Shown here: one piece after another, positions 1 through 14,134 of the stretch | Numbering within the stretch: position 1 is the stretch's first letter | Layout: every line of letters starts with the position of its first letter | NCBI RefSeq assembly: GCF_021347895.1 | Contig: NC_067117.1 | Location: 19,660,858 to 19,724,857, forward strand | Source of the DNA: Acanthochromis polyacanthus | Lineage: Eukaryota; Chordata; Actinopteri; Pomacentridae | Length of the DNA: 64,000 nt | Reading direction: 5' to 3' | Position numbers and translations under genes: made by a program | Notes under the pieces: generated by a model | The model's input: the letters and a program-made list of their open reading frames with translations, nothing else | Database searches by the model: none | What the model was told of the DNA's origin: nothing

Positions 1-1098
1 TTTGTGGAGCTGATTTTTCTCTGTGCAAAGTGATTTGGCAGAAAACAAAAGGTTGCTTGTATTAAGTCCTTTCAGACATTGGACTGAAGGCAAAGCTTGA
101 TCATAGTTGCTTTGCTGAAGAGAATAAATATGCTGATAGTAATGCTGGCAATATCTGGAAAGCCTGCACCGGTATAGCTATTATTTTGATTGATATTGGG
201 AGCGCGGTTAATAGTGGTATTACTACTCTGCAATTTTGTAATGACATTAACATGCTGACTTTGTTTTCAATCACAGACGATGCTTCAGTACTGCCACCGT
301 GCCCATCCTTTGCCACTATAAACTGCATAAAGTAAAAGCCTCTCATGTCTGTGCTCCAGCCTCTTTTGCGCCTATATTTTCCGGCATGGCATGCAACCCA
401 TGATTACTCGCACCACTATCAATGGCGTATATCTCATTTTAAAGCAGAGAGACTCGGCTTGCGTAAATACCCAAATAATGTATGATAATGACGATCAAAT
501 AATGACTCTGTCATACTTTCAATCTGCTTTGACAGTGGTGGTGAGTGGCTGAAATAAGGGACCTGGGAGTTATGAGTGACAGCAGGTCCCAGGGGGACCA
601 TGGAACTTGGCAGGTCATTTGCCTGGGCAGTATTGGTGTGATATATTTATGCACAACAGTGAGATGTCCAGCTGGGAATGCAGTGTAGGGGGTGGAGAGG
701 TAGAGGGAGCGAGGTACTTATTCAGCAGGCTGGGTTGCAATATAAACAGAGGGGCGACTTAATCAGACTGCGGCAAATAACATTTAAACACGTTTAAAGC
801 CACAGGGAGCAGAGTATTTCTTATCTTCTCTGATTGTGTCCCCCAATGAGGCTGTATCTGTCATGCATAGTAATATTCTGACCTGAGACTGGAATTGCCT
901 CTTTTGTTCATCATCTCTGTAGGATATGCTCTGCATGGGGCTTTGCAGAGAGAAGTTTGTCTTCTATGTAAATGCTGTTGTCAGAAAGTTAGCAAAAAGT
1001 AGATGTGAGCAGCTTTATGCCTGTACCATGCAGACGTCCTGCAAGTCACAGTTGCACCTCACTATTTATATGTAGCTCAGCGTTGTTGAACAGGCCAC

Positions 1099-1335
1099 TG
1101 ATGTATTTAGTCCCTCTTCTCTCCAGTCTTCTTTCCTCTCCTCGCCTCTTTGTCTCTGGCATTCCTCTCACTCATCACTCTTCCTCTCATCTTCCCCCGC
1201 TCCCACCAGTCTCCCCTTATCTCTCTTCCTCTGTGCTCGCATTTCTGTCTTTCCAACACATCTCCCTCTGTGTTTTTCTTTCTCTCCATGTCTGTTCTTA
1301 TCCTCCTCCACGCTCTCTTTCCTCCTCCCCACAGC
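1099..1335 (+). repeat. Pyrimidine-rich (CT) tract
   Basis: About 240 bases consist mainly of C and T on the + strand, made of degenerate CTCTCC/TCTTCC words. The long frames open on both strands come from this skew and are not genes. Such tracts can form triplex structures. Confidence 0.6.
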
Positions 1336-1854
1336 ACCGACTCGTCCTGGCTCTGTTGCTGTGACGATACTGACAAGCTCTTTGGACACAGTTTTGGCTT
1401 TCTCACCGGCCTTGCTGTCACTTGCTACATTTAGACACGGGAGTGACTAATGTAAACTTGGAGGCACACAAAGACCATGGGACACCCACAGGATTTGTGC
1501 ACATGCCCTGTTTACACTGACGGTAGCTTTATTAATTGTGTCTGCCAAGTTGAAAGACAGTCTCTGTAATATGACCTCATGAACGCGTGCTCGAGGTTGC
1601 TGTGTGTTTTGTCTTCTGTTGAACCTCCCTGCTCCTCTTTTCATGCGCTGTGACTGGCTCACAATGGCGGATGTTTCTCGTCCTTCTGGACTGACCAGTA
1701 CGCCCGGCCCTTCCTTTTGGGACGGCTCCAAGAACAACTAGGCGTCTCTCATGCTGCTCTGATCATCAAACAAGCATGTTGGGCTGAAGACTGGAATTCT
1801 TAGACTGTAATGCTAACAGGGTTAGCTTGCAGTTTTAATATTTTCATGGATGTG

Positions 1855-2330
1855 TATCCTCCCTAACCCTCTGAATCCCAAGCAGTTTCTGGGCATTTTT
1901 TTGCTATGGCTCATTTTTCACTGCAACATAAAGTCCTCTATGGAAACAGAACAACCACGACTAGAGGTGGACAACTCAAAATGTCTTTTGTGCAGTATAG
2001 TAAAGTTATAATGCCATATAGTACTGCAAGTGGAAAAATGAAAGGTACATTTCTGTGAAAACTTGGAATCCACATGTACACCATTTTTCCAAGCACCCAA
2101 AGCTGTAACCAACGCTGGAAAGCATTGTGACTGTCTATGCTATAGATATTTTACCACTTACGCTTTCAGTTTCTTTCCATCCTTCATTTGTCATTTTTGG
2201 TCTTAAAAACACAGAATGCAGTTCAGCCCAGTTAAGCTGACGAAGTTCCATAATTTTTGTTTATCATGTTTTATGATGAATTATCCTGACTTTAAGCCTA
2301 GGCTTGCTTTTTTTTCGCCATGAAACTAAA
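1855..2330 (+). repeat. Long diverged dispersed repeat, copy A
   Basis: The segment begins with TAACCCTCTGAATCCCAAGC and matches, in the opposite orientation, the segment at 59540-60112. Shared blocks in the same order are CTCTATGGAAACAG, ACGACTAGA, GTGCAGTATA, AGATATTTTAC and AACACAG. The end runs through a motif like GATGAA.TATC...TTTAAGC. The two copies are clearly related but diverged, with indels. The family is probably a common fish interspersed repeat. I cannot assign a class, and neither copy shows coding potential or clear target duplications. Confidence 0.65.
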
Positions 2331-3019
2331 AGTGACACGTGACTGCTTTGAGAAACATTGGAAAGCTGGAAACCTGACAGTGTTTCAGTTTTTACTGTTT
2401 CTTACCACGACAAATGGTGTTAAGTAAATGAAAAAACAAACCAACTTCTTCTTTTCAAACCTGCCAGCTGACTTTTGGGTAAAAAAAAAAACTTTGATTA
2501 GCACAAAATTGCTAAAGGAAAGACTTTGTGTGAAAATGAACAGCTGAGCTTAGCAAGGTTATATGATCACTGTAAGAAAAGATGTTTGTTGTTTAAGATG
2601 CAGCTCACAGGTTTAAAAAAAAATCAAGAGCTGTAGGCTGTGTAGTGTTGGAGGCTATGAATGAGCAACATTTGTGGAGCCTGACTGGATGATCTTAATT
2701 TACCTCTGCATGGAAATAATAATGAGAACAGATTTCTATCAGACAGACATTTTTGTGTTTCTCTGTTACAGCACTTATAAAATGATTCCAAGCTGCTCTT
2801 ATTTAAAACCCATGCAGTGACAAATGCATGACTTTTGAAGCACTTGATTAAAACTCTATAAAATGTGGAATCCTTGTGGAAGTTGTAGTGTGGAGTATTG
2901 TTTTGGAGTACTTAGTTGAAGTTGGAGTGGTGTTGGCTGTAGTTATGTGACGGGCACTCAGTTGCCCACGAGCTGAGGGGAAAAAAAATCCCTTTTAGCT
3001 AAACATGCACAGACTGGTC

Positions 3020-3290
3020 CCCTCTTATCTCGCTCCATTCCTCGTCGTTCCGCCTCGCTGGCTATCTGAAAAGGTATCGTCAACTTCTCTCATCTCTCTC
3101 CTCTATCTCTCCCTCGTTTCTCTCTTATTTCCATCACCACGCCTTTTCACCTGCGTCGCTTTCTCTCTCCCCATCTCCCACTTGATTATTACACCCTTTT
3201 TCACTCAACCTCTTTATCCTCACTTATATTTTCTCACTCTCCAGCCCGCTATCTCGGTCAGATTTTCTTCTCTTTTCGATGAGACTTTTA
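3020..3290 (+). repeat. Pyrimidine-rich (CT) tract
   Basis: About 270 bases are dominated by CTC/TCTC words. The 96-codon frame within it (3005-3295) is low-complexity and has no recognisable domain. Confidence 0.55.
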
Positions 3291-6200
3291 GTTAGAAGCC
3301 ATCGTTAAATGTACATTTTGTCTGTTGTGTAGCTCAAGAGTGGAGGAAGTGTTACGTCAAAAAGTGCCATTACCGTACGTGTCACAGTTATGACTTCTGC
3401 TTGTGAATGAGGTATTAGTCACACACTCCCCCATGTACATGCAGCAGCCGTCGTCTCCGTCGGCGCCTCTATAGTGAAGCAGTGATGCATGCAGCGCTGT
3501 GTGTTGCGCTTCACCAGGAATACAGTATGTGCTGACGATCAGGGACGAGACAGAAAATCGCCTGAGCTCACAAGCCCCCTATTCAAACACCAACTGTCTG
3601 CCGGCTTGAATAAAACAGGGCTCCTGAGCTAAAAATGGACGGGATAGATGCGCTCCCTTTGTTTCAGCTCCACAACGGCGCGACTGAAGATAATTGGCGT
3701 TGGCCTCACATGACTCAAATGTAACTGTGCCAAACAAAATGAATGGTCCCGTCCCACTGAGTTCCTGGACATGACGCTGTCTTTGTTTCGTGTTCATGCT
3801 GCGGCGGATTTTCCTGTGAATTGTGATGAGTTTGGCCATGTGGGTCAGTGTGCTTCTGGCAGGCCAGTGTCGTCTTTTTCTAAAGTTTATGCGACCTCTT
3901 TTCTTTGGATTGAATAATAAAGCACAGAATTCAGTGAGAACTTGTTTTTTGGTGATTATAACAATAAACAAAAACTTGTGCATGAGCAATGACCTGCAGG
4001 TTTACATGTCTGTGTCCACATCTTACATCGATTATCACGTTTTCTATTTGACAATTTGCCTGTTGAGGAATTGAACCTTCATTCCCTGAAGCTGAGACAT
4101 CTGCATTAGCCCCATTGTCTTGTGACCCATCTGAGGACATAAATCGGCTAAACGCCATGTGACACAAGCCACACGCCTGTCTTAAAGTATTTAGAGCGGG
4201 GATAAAGCCATGCGGTCATAGCCAATGATATGGTTAGTAATTCTCCACAACAGCATATAGCCGGAAACCGTATGGCCTTAATGGACAAAGATGGATAAGG
4301 ATGCTGTCTGAGTCAATAGTGAACCAACCCAGATGCACTGTGTGTGATTGTTTGTGTGTGTCAGTGTGCATGCGAGTGTTTTAGCTTGTGTGCTGTCGTT
4401 CTAATGAAGCTGGACATCTATTTGTACTGGTGCTGGATGACGTAATGATTCAGACTGAGGGGAAAAGTCGAGCAGATGGTCAGTTTGTCTGTTTCAATAA
4501 AAATATAAACTGAAGACCATATTGCATGTGACGGCACCAGAAAAATTCACAGCTGACAAGATATGAGCTAGATTAGGTCTTGGACTCGTGTCAAGTCTTT
4601 GAAGTGCTCAGGTTATATGGCAGCTTCTTTATGATGTAATCTCAATATGGAAGATCAAAAAGGGATTCTGGTTTGGATAGCTTTATCTAGAGATGCATAT
4701 TTGTTATGTTCTTATTGTCATGTGACAAAAACTATTGATACCACAGATGTGATGAGGCAAAAGAGGGTGCTGGTTTAATTCCTCAACCAGAAGCAGTGAA
4801 ATAAGACAATTTATAGGCTGCGTTGTTCTCTAGGAAACTTGCTGAAGATACATTTGAAATATTTTCTCATTAGCTGCTGATAAATCATTCATGGAGTACT
4901 GACAATGCTGTCCAGCCATATAAGCTCACTCTGGAAACATTAGGTCTAAAAAAGGAGGATACCTTTATGGCACCATTAAAACAAAAGGAGACAGTGATTC
5001 TTTTTAATGCCTTTCTCCTTGAAGCGACTCCTCTTCCACAGGGATTTCCACAAGTGTATATATAGAAGCCAGCAAGGGGAAAACATTTTGGCTGTGCAGT
5101 CTCAAATTTGGTGACCTCTGTCATATAGTGCCACTGTTCCCTCATACACGCTGATCTTAATTACTGCTTATTTTGATAAGTTTCAATACCTGATTCTAAA
5201 CACGTAGTGAATTACGGTAAAGGAAAATTAGACATCTAGGCCTAAAAACCTTTCTTTTAGCAAAGCTTTTAATTTGACCTGTCCCTGAAATTAGTTTTTT
5301 TTATTATTATTTTATCTGTTTGTTTTAATCCTTTTAGCACTTAGATTTTGGAGAAATGAAAAGTGCATTACAAATAAAATTTACTATTTTTATTATCTTG
5401 CGTGCTTTAGCTCAGTCTGTATAAAGGTGGTTTTAATATTTAAAACCACACCTTTTCTTGACTGTGTGGAACTTTTGTAATTAAAATCATCAGATCTAAT
5501 TGAATATACTTTCACTAGGTCATCATTGTAAATGAAAAAATGTTCTCAACTGATATTGCCTGGTAAAATAAATAATAAAAACATATGTATATACCTTCAC
5601 TGTTGGGTTTACGAAGATATTCCACGATGATGGATGATATATTATTTTACTTATGGAAATAGACGTGGATATACTGGGTAACATGTTTGTATTCCCATGT
5701 TTTATCTATGTTGGCTCCAACTACAGTATTTATAAAATCATGTGAATCCCCAGATTCGGCCATGCTCTGCTGTTAAAAGTGCACACAGTTCATTCATTTG
5801 TTCATTCACATATGGGAAAAGGCAGTGTTTTCAGTGGACTTTCTAAAAGTCTAAAAGCAACAACCAAATTGCTGCCACCATTTTTTTTATAAGTAGCCTG
5901 TGTAATGAGACTGTCCCCTTTCAGTGCAGCTATTACATTGTTTTGTCATCAGTTTTTTTGGTAGTTTTCGTCAAACACTGAAGACGGCTATCTACTTGCT
6001 GCACATGCACGTTTATATATAGAGAGGCGACAGGCACATTTCTCTATCGTCACGCTGAGTGTTTTGAAGCAGAGACTAGTGGTTGTAAAACATGCTCATG
6101 TAGTGAATCGTAACTTCGTTATTGCAACTATTCTGTTAGATTGAAAAGTTAATATAGAAGTAGCTGCTTAAAGTTAAATGAGGAGTCAGATGGCAGTTGT

Positions 6201-8150
6201 GGAAATCTCTGCTGTTCCACCCAGCACCACTGTCGCCAGCATTGTTCTCAGATCATTAGTGGGAAGATTTATAATGGTATTCATGTTTTTACAGCAATCA
6301 ACACTCTCTGGCAAGTTTTTTTTCCAAAGCAGTGCAGCACAGCACCCTAAGTGTCAGGGGTCAGTCAGGCTCATAAATGAAAAGTGTGAAGCAGAGAAAG
6401 TAGAGGGAGGGAGCTGCAGTTGAGGACAGCAGTGTTTGGTAATAAGCTGTTTCGGGCAGAGCAGGCTGCATTCCATTATAGTGAACTCAGCAGGGAGAAT
6501 ATAAGCAGCGCTATGGAGGAATGTGAAGGCTTTGTTTTAACAGAAAGAGCTGAGAGAACAGTTGTTCTTTGTGGACACAGTCCGTATTGCAATGCATTTT
6601 AAAGTTATCCCAAGAGCATAAAGCATAAAGAAGTGAAACATTTTGTTGGTAATTTGATATTCATTATTGGTGTCCTCAATTAATCATAGCTGAATAACCT
6701 GCTACAGAGTTGACTGACTGAACCGGCACTCACCTGTGGTTTTATTGCTTCAACACCTGTACAGCCAGCTTGGAAAGCTAAATAGGCTGCTTTCTCACTG
6801 TACATAGAGCATTTACATTAAAGGACCTAGTTTTAAAGGACATTGTGAGCCATATGCACAGGCCTGGCTCTGTGGCTCTCTGATTGAGATTGGCTGAAAA
6901 TCTCAGTTGTTCAGATCATGTCATAGCCAACAAGCTGTAGATGATTTGTGCACAAAGTGACTAAGAAACATAGATGGTGCCAAAGGGTGGTGATCTGAAA
7001 CTTATGATAGGTAAATTAGTTTTTGTTGCTTTCTGTCAGAAGTCTGTCAGAAGGAGTAGCTGCTGCAGTTATGTATGCCTGAACTATAAGTGTTAGTTCA
7101 CGGGCTGCTATGTAAAGTAAATAAGTGTGCATACTGTAATTCATCTTTCTCTGTGTTCAACTAACAATACTGCTAAGCCTGAAACTGAACAATGGCCACT
7201 GTGGCAACACACGGTAACTGAAATATAGTTTGCTTTAAAAGCTCTTTGGAGTCAAAAAGATTGCACCCAATGTCTTCTCTGAATAACGGCTCCTTGGAAA
7301 ACAGGATGAGATGAAGACAAGATGTGAATGAGAATTCATAAGGAGATAGGAAGAGACTGCAGCGGTTATCATGCGACAGTGGATATAGTTGATGTGGGTC
7401 TGCTGTGAGCGGTGTGTCACTTTGTGTTGCTGCTGCAAGAAATCTTAGGTCCACATTATCTATATTCCTTTCATAAAAGATGTAGAAGTGTATTCAACAC
7501 AAAAAGAGACATAAAGAAAACATGGAAGCGTCTTACCTTTGCATTTATTAAACCGGCTCTTATCTTGGCTACCAGTTAGATGCTTCTAGGTCGTATTATT
7601 CAGTTAGGAACCTTGCTAAGCATAAAAAGACTATTTGTACTGAATGGTAGACTTACCAGACCAAGTCATCCTTAAGTGCCAGAACTCCTGAGTGTCTTGC
7701 ATTAAATGTGTTTCACTGGCTGTGAAGAAGGTATGTGTGTTACTTATTTTAAGTTGAGTATAACTAGGAAACAATGTAATCAGTAATATTAAGAAAAAAT
7801 ACATGTGCAAAAATCAAATTTTACTGTAAGTGTGCCAAATTCTAACTTGGTGTTTGAAATATAAAATGTAATCCTGCAAAGCAAGACATGGGGATATTAT
7901 GTGCCTCCATACTTAAGATGAGCTCAAGGTAACAACCTGCTGTTGCCTGTCATCACCTCCTCTGAACGTTTATCTTCACCGTTGTTTTCTTAAAGCCGTG
8001 TCAAACAGAAACAGCATTAGTTTCATGTTTCAGACAAAAGGACAGGCTCAGAGTGTTTTTGCTGTCGAGAGCGGGTGGTGAAACGCTGAACTGTAGCTGC
8101 ACTGTTAGTTTGTGACTCTTACTGGGCACACTCTGGCCTTGACCTACATA

Positions 8151-9784
<1,634 letters not shown>

Positions 9785-11354
9785 TATCGCCTACCTCGCC
9801 CACCTTCACACACACACAAACACACACAGACAGACACAGGATTTGTCATGGAAATAAAGACCCAGTCACACAAACGCAGTGGAGAGATTAAGAGTAAACC
9901 ACTAATCTGACGGTGCCTGCATCAGTGTGTTTGTGTCTGTGTGCTTCTTTTGGAAATGTGGGCAGGTTTTATGTGATGTTTGGTTCTGCTGTGTTTTTTT
10001 TCTGTCATAGCAGCTGCAATGAAGGCCTTTGTTTAGTGAGGAGTTTTACCACTGAGAGAAGAAACGAGGAGAAAATGTGCTACTGTGCTCGTGTTTTCAA
10101 ATTAGGTGTTGGAGTAATTTGTATTTTAGTTGGGTTTTCTGCACTACTATGAGTCTAAAAGGGGAGCACATGGCAGAAGGATATGCACAAAGAGCTTTCT
10201 GGGAAATGGAGAGAGAGAAAAGGAGAGAGGATGATTGGATGGAGAATATTGGGGGAGATATAAAGGAGACAAATACAGTCTGTCTGCTCTTCATGTGTAA
10301 TTGTAAAGACAAGGGCTGCATGCCTGGGAGACAGCCTGGGGCGCTCAGCCCTGTGATCAGCAGCCAAATCAGACACAATGTTCATAAACCGTACAGAGCG
10401 CTGAGATGGTGGCATTCACCATCCAGCCATCTCAGACTGCTCAGAAAGGGCTCCTTTAGACAGGAATACTTGCAATATAGGTAGTGATGTTATTTAAGGG
10501 ACGGGGTGTGGCACAACACCTGTCAGGCAGATAATCTTACGCACAAATGTGGTATGTTTTGATTTGGTGAGGTGATAAATTCCAGATGGAAGTTTGTCTA
10601 CTGTGCATTCTCTTCACATTCCACTTTGGAGTTGACTTGGTGTCAGGGATCAGAATCAGAGCGGTCACAGGAGTGGGTGTTAGTGTTGTAATGTGGTGTG
10701 TGTGTGTGTTGCTGTTTCATAAGCCCCTTTGTGAATGCTCTTTTCTGCTAATCTGATGTCAGTTTAATGTGTCAGTCTCATGTCTGAATAAAAGCCCTGG
10801 TCATTTTTCCATGAAAGGCATGACAGCAATCTTACTAGGAAGGATCTAGTGACATTTCAGCATCACTTTCAGCGTGAAACACTAATGGATAGGCAAGCAC
10901 AACAAAGCCACGTATTGATATTGGATGCTTTCACCTATATTGTGCCTACCAATCAAGACTTAAAATGTTGATTTTTTCCCCCCTGTGGCACGTCTAAATA
11001 GAGCTATGTGGAATGTTTACAGAAAATTCTATCACATCTGAATGACACACGCCAGCGATGTTGTGTACTCCATGACAGAAAAGGGATATATTCAACACAT
11101 GTAGGCAGAGCAGGGACAACGGTGGCCTCAGAGCACAGGTGCATATGCACATACTTACAAGTACCACACACGTGGCCACATACTTATATAACACTGACTG
11201 AAGAAATGTTTGTCAGAGTGTAATTCCATTTACCTCTAAAAACACATGAGAATTTGTGTGTGTGTGTGTTTACTGTTGCAGCGAATGCGGATAGGAAGAA
11301 TTTGTGTGATGTAGTGCCCACAGTCTGTCTACTGTCTCGGAGTGGCAGCTGTCT

Positions 11355-11356
<2 letters not shown>

Positions 11357-11397
<41 letters not shown>

Positions 11398-11436
11398 ACA
11401 CACTCACACTCACACTCACACTCACACTCACACTCA
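11357..11436 (+). repeat. Compound microsatellite (CA)n-(CACACT)n
   Basis: A pure CA run at 11357-11390 passes into hexamer units CACACT up to 11436. The frames read through it (His-Thr or Cys-Val repeats) are artefacts of the dinucleotide. Confidence 0.95.
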
Positions 11437-12810
11437 GACGCACACATCTGTTGTCCACGCAGCACATTGGGTGTCAGGGAAGCAGTTGTCCTTGTTTGCT
11501 GCTGCTCCAGACCTTGAACGTACGAGTAGATAGTCTGCCAGTTTCTACCTCTGTCCTTGTGCGGGCCACTGACTCAAGCCTGGGAAACAAATAGAAGAAG
11601 AGCGTGAAAATACGAGACATCGATCAGATTAACAAATAAATGAACAGGCTGAAGGCTGGCATAGAGTCTGTTTTCATGTTTTTAATGATGGTTCTTACTA
11701 TAAATTTTACAACTCACTGACACTCACTAAAAACAATGCAGAAACAATCGCTTTACAGTCTTCAGATTCCATTATTCCAGCCTGTAAAGTGGACTGCTGT
11801 AAAGAATTTACTCTTGGCTAACATACTGGAGCAAAAATTAATAGGAAGCAGAACAAGGACAATGGCTGAGTCCGGTGCTTCTACTCTATAGGCTTTTCTG
11901 AACTCCTTCATGTCAAGGCAGGTCTAGATCAAGTTTTATATGTCCAGCTGGGCTGATGGCTTCAACATCAACCCAGCAAGGTGTTTTAAAGACAGGGGAC
12001 TCAATTTGTTCCAGCGTCTGACTTCCGAACAGGCGCACACACACATACATACTACTTTGGTAGTCTGGAACAAGGCATTTGTTTTGGCAGGCCACCTGCC
12101 ACAGAGAGGGAGGTGGAGGGGGAGAGAAAAAGGGCACAGGCGCTTGTCCTCCTGAAACTGATTTACGTTGGCACTAAAACAGAACTCGTAAGGGCTTTTT
12201 ATGCGCCTCAAGGCTTGCCAGTCAGCTTGTTCCCCCAGCCGAGGCAGGAAGGAAATGATACAAGATACCACAATATACAATACTGCTTTAATGTCCGTCC
12301 TCTTGAAAATTGGTCTTACCTCCCTTAAAATATATCTTGGCTTGCTGGATGGCTTGAATACAATTTTTGGATGGTTGTTTTTGGTACCTAAACAGGACAA
12401 GCTAATTTTTTTCAGGTATTCTTCCTCACTAACAATGAATGTGAAATCTTGGAATGACTCTAGCTATCCACATTTGGCTATTAAAATATATTCTGCTGTC
12501 ATTCAGTTGAACACTAGGTCCTTTATAGACAAGTTTCCATGTACAGCGACAGATGGGCTTTGATGTATTTTTTGATGGTATTCCAGTAATCCTCAGTAGA
12601 GAAGTGACTGATTTATTGCAGTTTTGAGATTTGAGTTTGTGTAGTGTTAAGAGGACTGTTTAAGCTTCAGTGTGGTTTAGACTGATCGTCTGACCCCTCC
12701 TATCCCCATCAGCCCCTGAGACATCCACTGAGTGGGACATATGTCAGAGTGGTGGGCTAATCAGACTGCAAAATGACAAACCTGCACCGTGTTTACCTTT
12801 AACAGAGACG

Positions 12811-12830
12811 TGTGTGTGTGTGTGTGTGTG
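12811..12830 (+). repeat. (TG)10 microsatellite
   Basis: A short uninterrupted TG run. Confidence 0.9.
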
Positions 12831-13129
12831 GAAGAGACAGCATAGGCCTGAGTGTATATTTTCTCAAAAAACCAAAATAGTTTCAAGACCCACATCCTTG
12901 ACCCTGCAATAACTTTAGTCTGATGTTTTATACGTTGATGTCTGTTTTTGACTGTGTTGTCTGTCAAGGGATTGCCACCCATTCCCTCGTCAGTCTGTCC
13001 GTCAGTGTGTTGGGGGGGGATGGTAATCCATTCTTCCCATATGCAGATAGTGGCGGTGAGATTAGGCAGACCCTGGGAGAGGATTAAGGCTTCAGGGCTC
13101 GACTCCCCTTCTATCTTGCCTCCTCTCTA

Positions 13130-13240
13130 ACCATCCAACCCCCACTACCAGCACCCCTCCACCCGCTTCCTGCCACCTCCTTGTGCTGTTCAGTCCCTCA
13201 CCCGCCCCTCACCCGTCTCCCTTTCCTCCCCTGGGCAACT
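13130..13240 (+). repeat. C-rich tract (G-rich on minus strand)
   Basis: Repeated CCC/CCCC runs occur in phrases such as CACCCGCCCCTCACCC. The minus strand could form G-quadruplexes. Confidence 0.45.
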
Positions 13241-13499
13241 ATCCAATCTCTGGAGTGTGTTAGCTGCCTATTGAAGAGGTGGAGGGCAGATTAAGATAGA
13301 CCCATTTGGTTTTTGCACGTGTGTTCTGTTTGTGCATTCAGTATTTCTGTGTTTTGTGAAATTATTATGATTATTACTTTTTCAACATTTATGAATTTGT
13401 TTGAGAACAGTGGAAATGTGGAGTGAGAGGCTGGCACGTCATGTAACGAAAGCCAGGCGGACTCAGGAGTCATGAATGTGAAATGGCAAATGGTCTCCA

Positions 13500-13640
13500 C
13501 TTATATAGTGCCTTTTAACCTTAGCGAGGTTCTACAAAGCACTTTACAACGTGTTTTCCATTGACACACACACTCACACATCAATGGTGGCACAGCTGCC
13601 ATGCAAGATGCTCTCCCGTCATTGCCAGCCTGTGTTTTGT
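13500..13640 (+). repeat. Dispersed fish repeat fragment (CAAAGCACTTTACAA type)
   Basis: The wording CTTATATAGTGCC...CAAAGCACTTTACAA followed by CACACACTCACACATC and CAGCTGCCATGCAAG resembles a repeat I have met often in fish DNA. It is a fragment of uncertain class with no coding content. Confidence 0.5.
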
Positions 13641-13659
13641 GGATTTTTCAATGTGTTTC

Positions 13660-14134
13660 TGTTAAGGATCGACTGATTTGTCTTTTTTCAAGGCGGATGC
13701 CGGTTATTAGTCATCAGTAAGGTTATTGAACGCTTTGATATCTCCAGATATTTGAAAACGGAATATTCGGATACCAAAATTAATATCCGGATAGTGCCGT
13801 AGCGAACGAATATTCAGATATTCGGGATATTCGGGTCCAGCCCTAGTGCTGCTGTGAGCTTCTCCCCGTCCCAAAGCACAGGCTGTCAGTCCAGTAACCC
13901 TGCAGCAGTCCCAGTGTCTGAGTGAGTAGGGGAGACAGACATCACTCCGCGGCCAGGCGGCAGATGAATCGCGCATGCGCAAAGTCACTACAGATCCCAT
14001 CCAGACTTACGGAGCGGAATATAAATGAAGATGTTTCTTCACTGTCATTATGTGGCTTTATAGACTAGTCGACTAGTCGCAAATAAAATTTTAGACTAGT
14101 CGGTTAGGAAATTAGTCGAAATTCCCATCCCTAC
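13660..14134 (+). mobile_element. Cluster of nested hAT-like (non-autonomous) ends
   Basis: Three different terminal-type sequences sit together. The first (13663-13725) begins with GGATCGACTGATTTG-like wording. The second (13762-13846) is an AT-rich block ending GGGTCCAGCCCTAG, whose near copy is at 32160-32234. The third (14061-14134) contains the palindromic GACTAGTCGACTAGTC and ends AAATTCCCATCCCTACT, which looks like a hAT-type tip. The GC-richer middle (13850-14000), with GCGCATGCGC, belongs to one of the hosts. I could not pair the tips or find 8-bp target duplications, so boundaries are approximate. No transposase is present. Confidence 0.55.

Noticed and set aside
1005..1364. 119-codon Ser/Leu-rich frame
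   Set aside because: It lies in a CT-rich tract where stop codons are rare, and other frames and the opposite strand are equally open.
12201..12563. 120-codon plus-strand frame with a 154-codon minus-strand frame overlapping it
   Set aside because: No recognisable motif and no exon-like boundaries; most likely chance.
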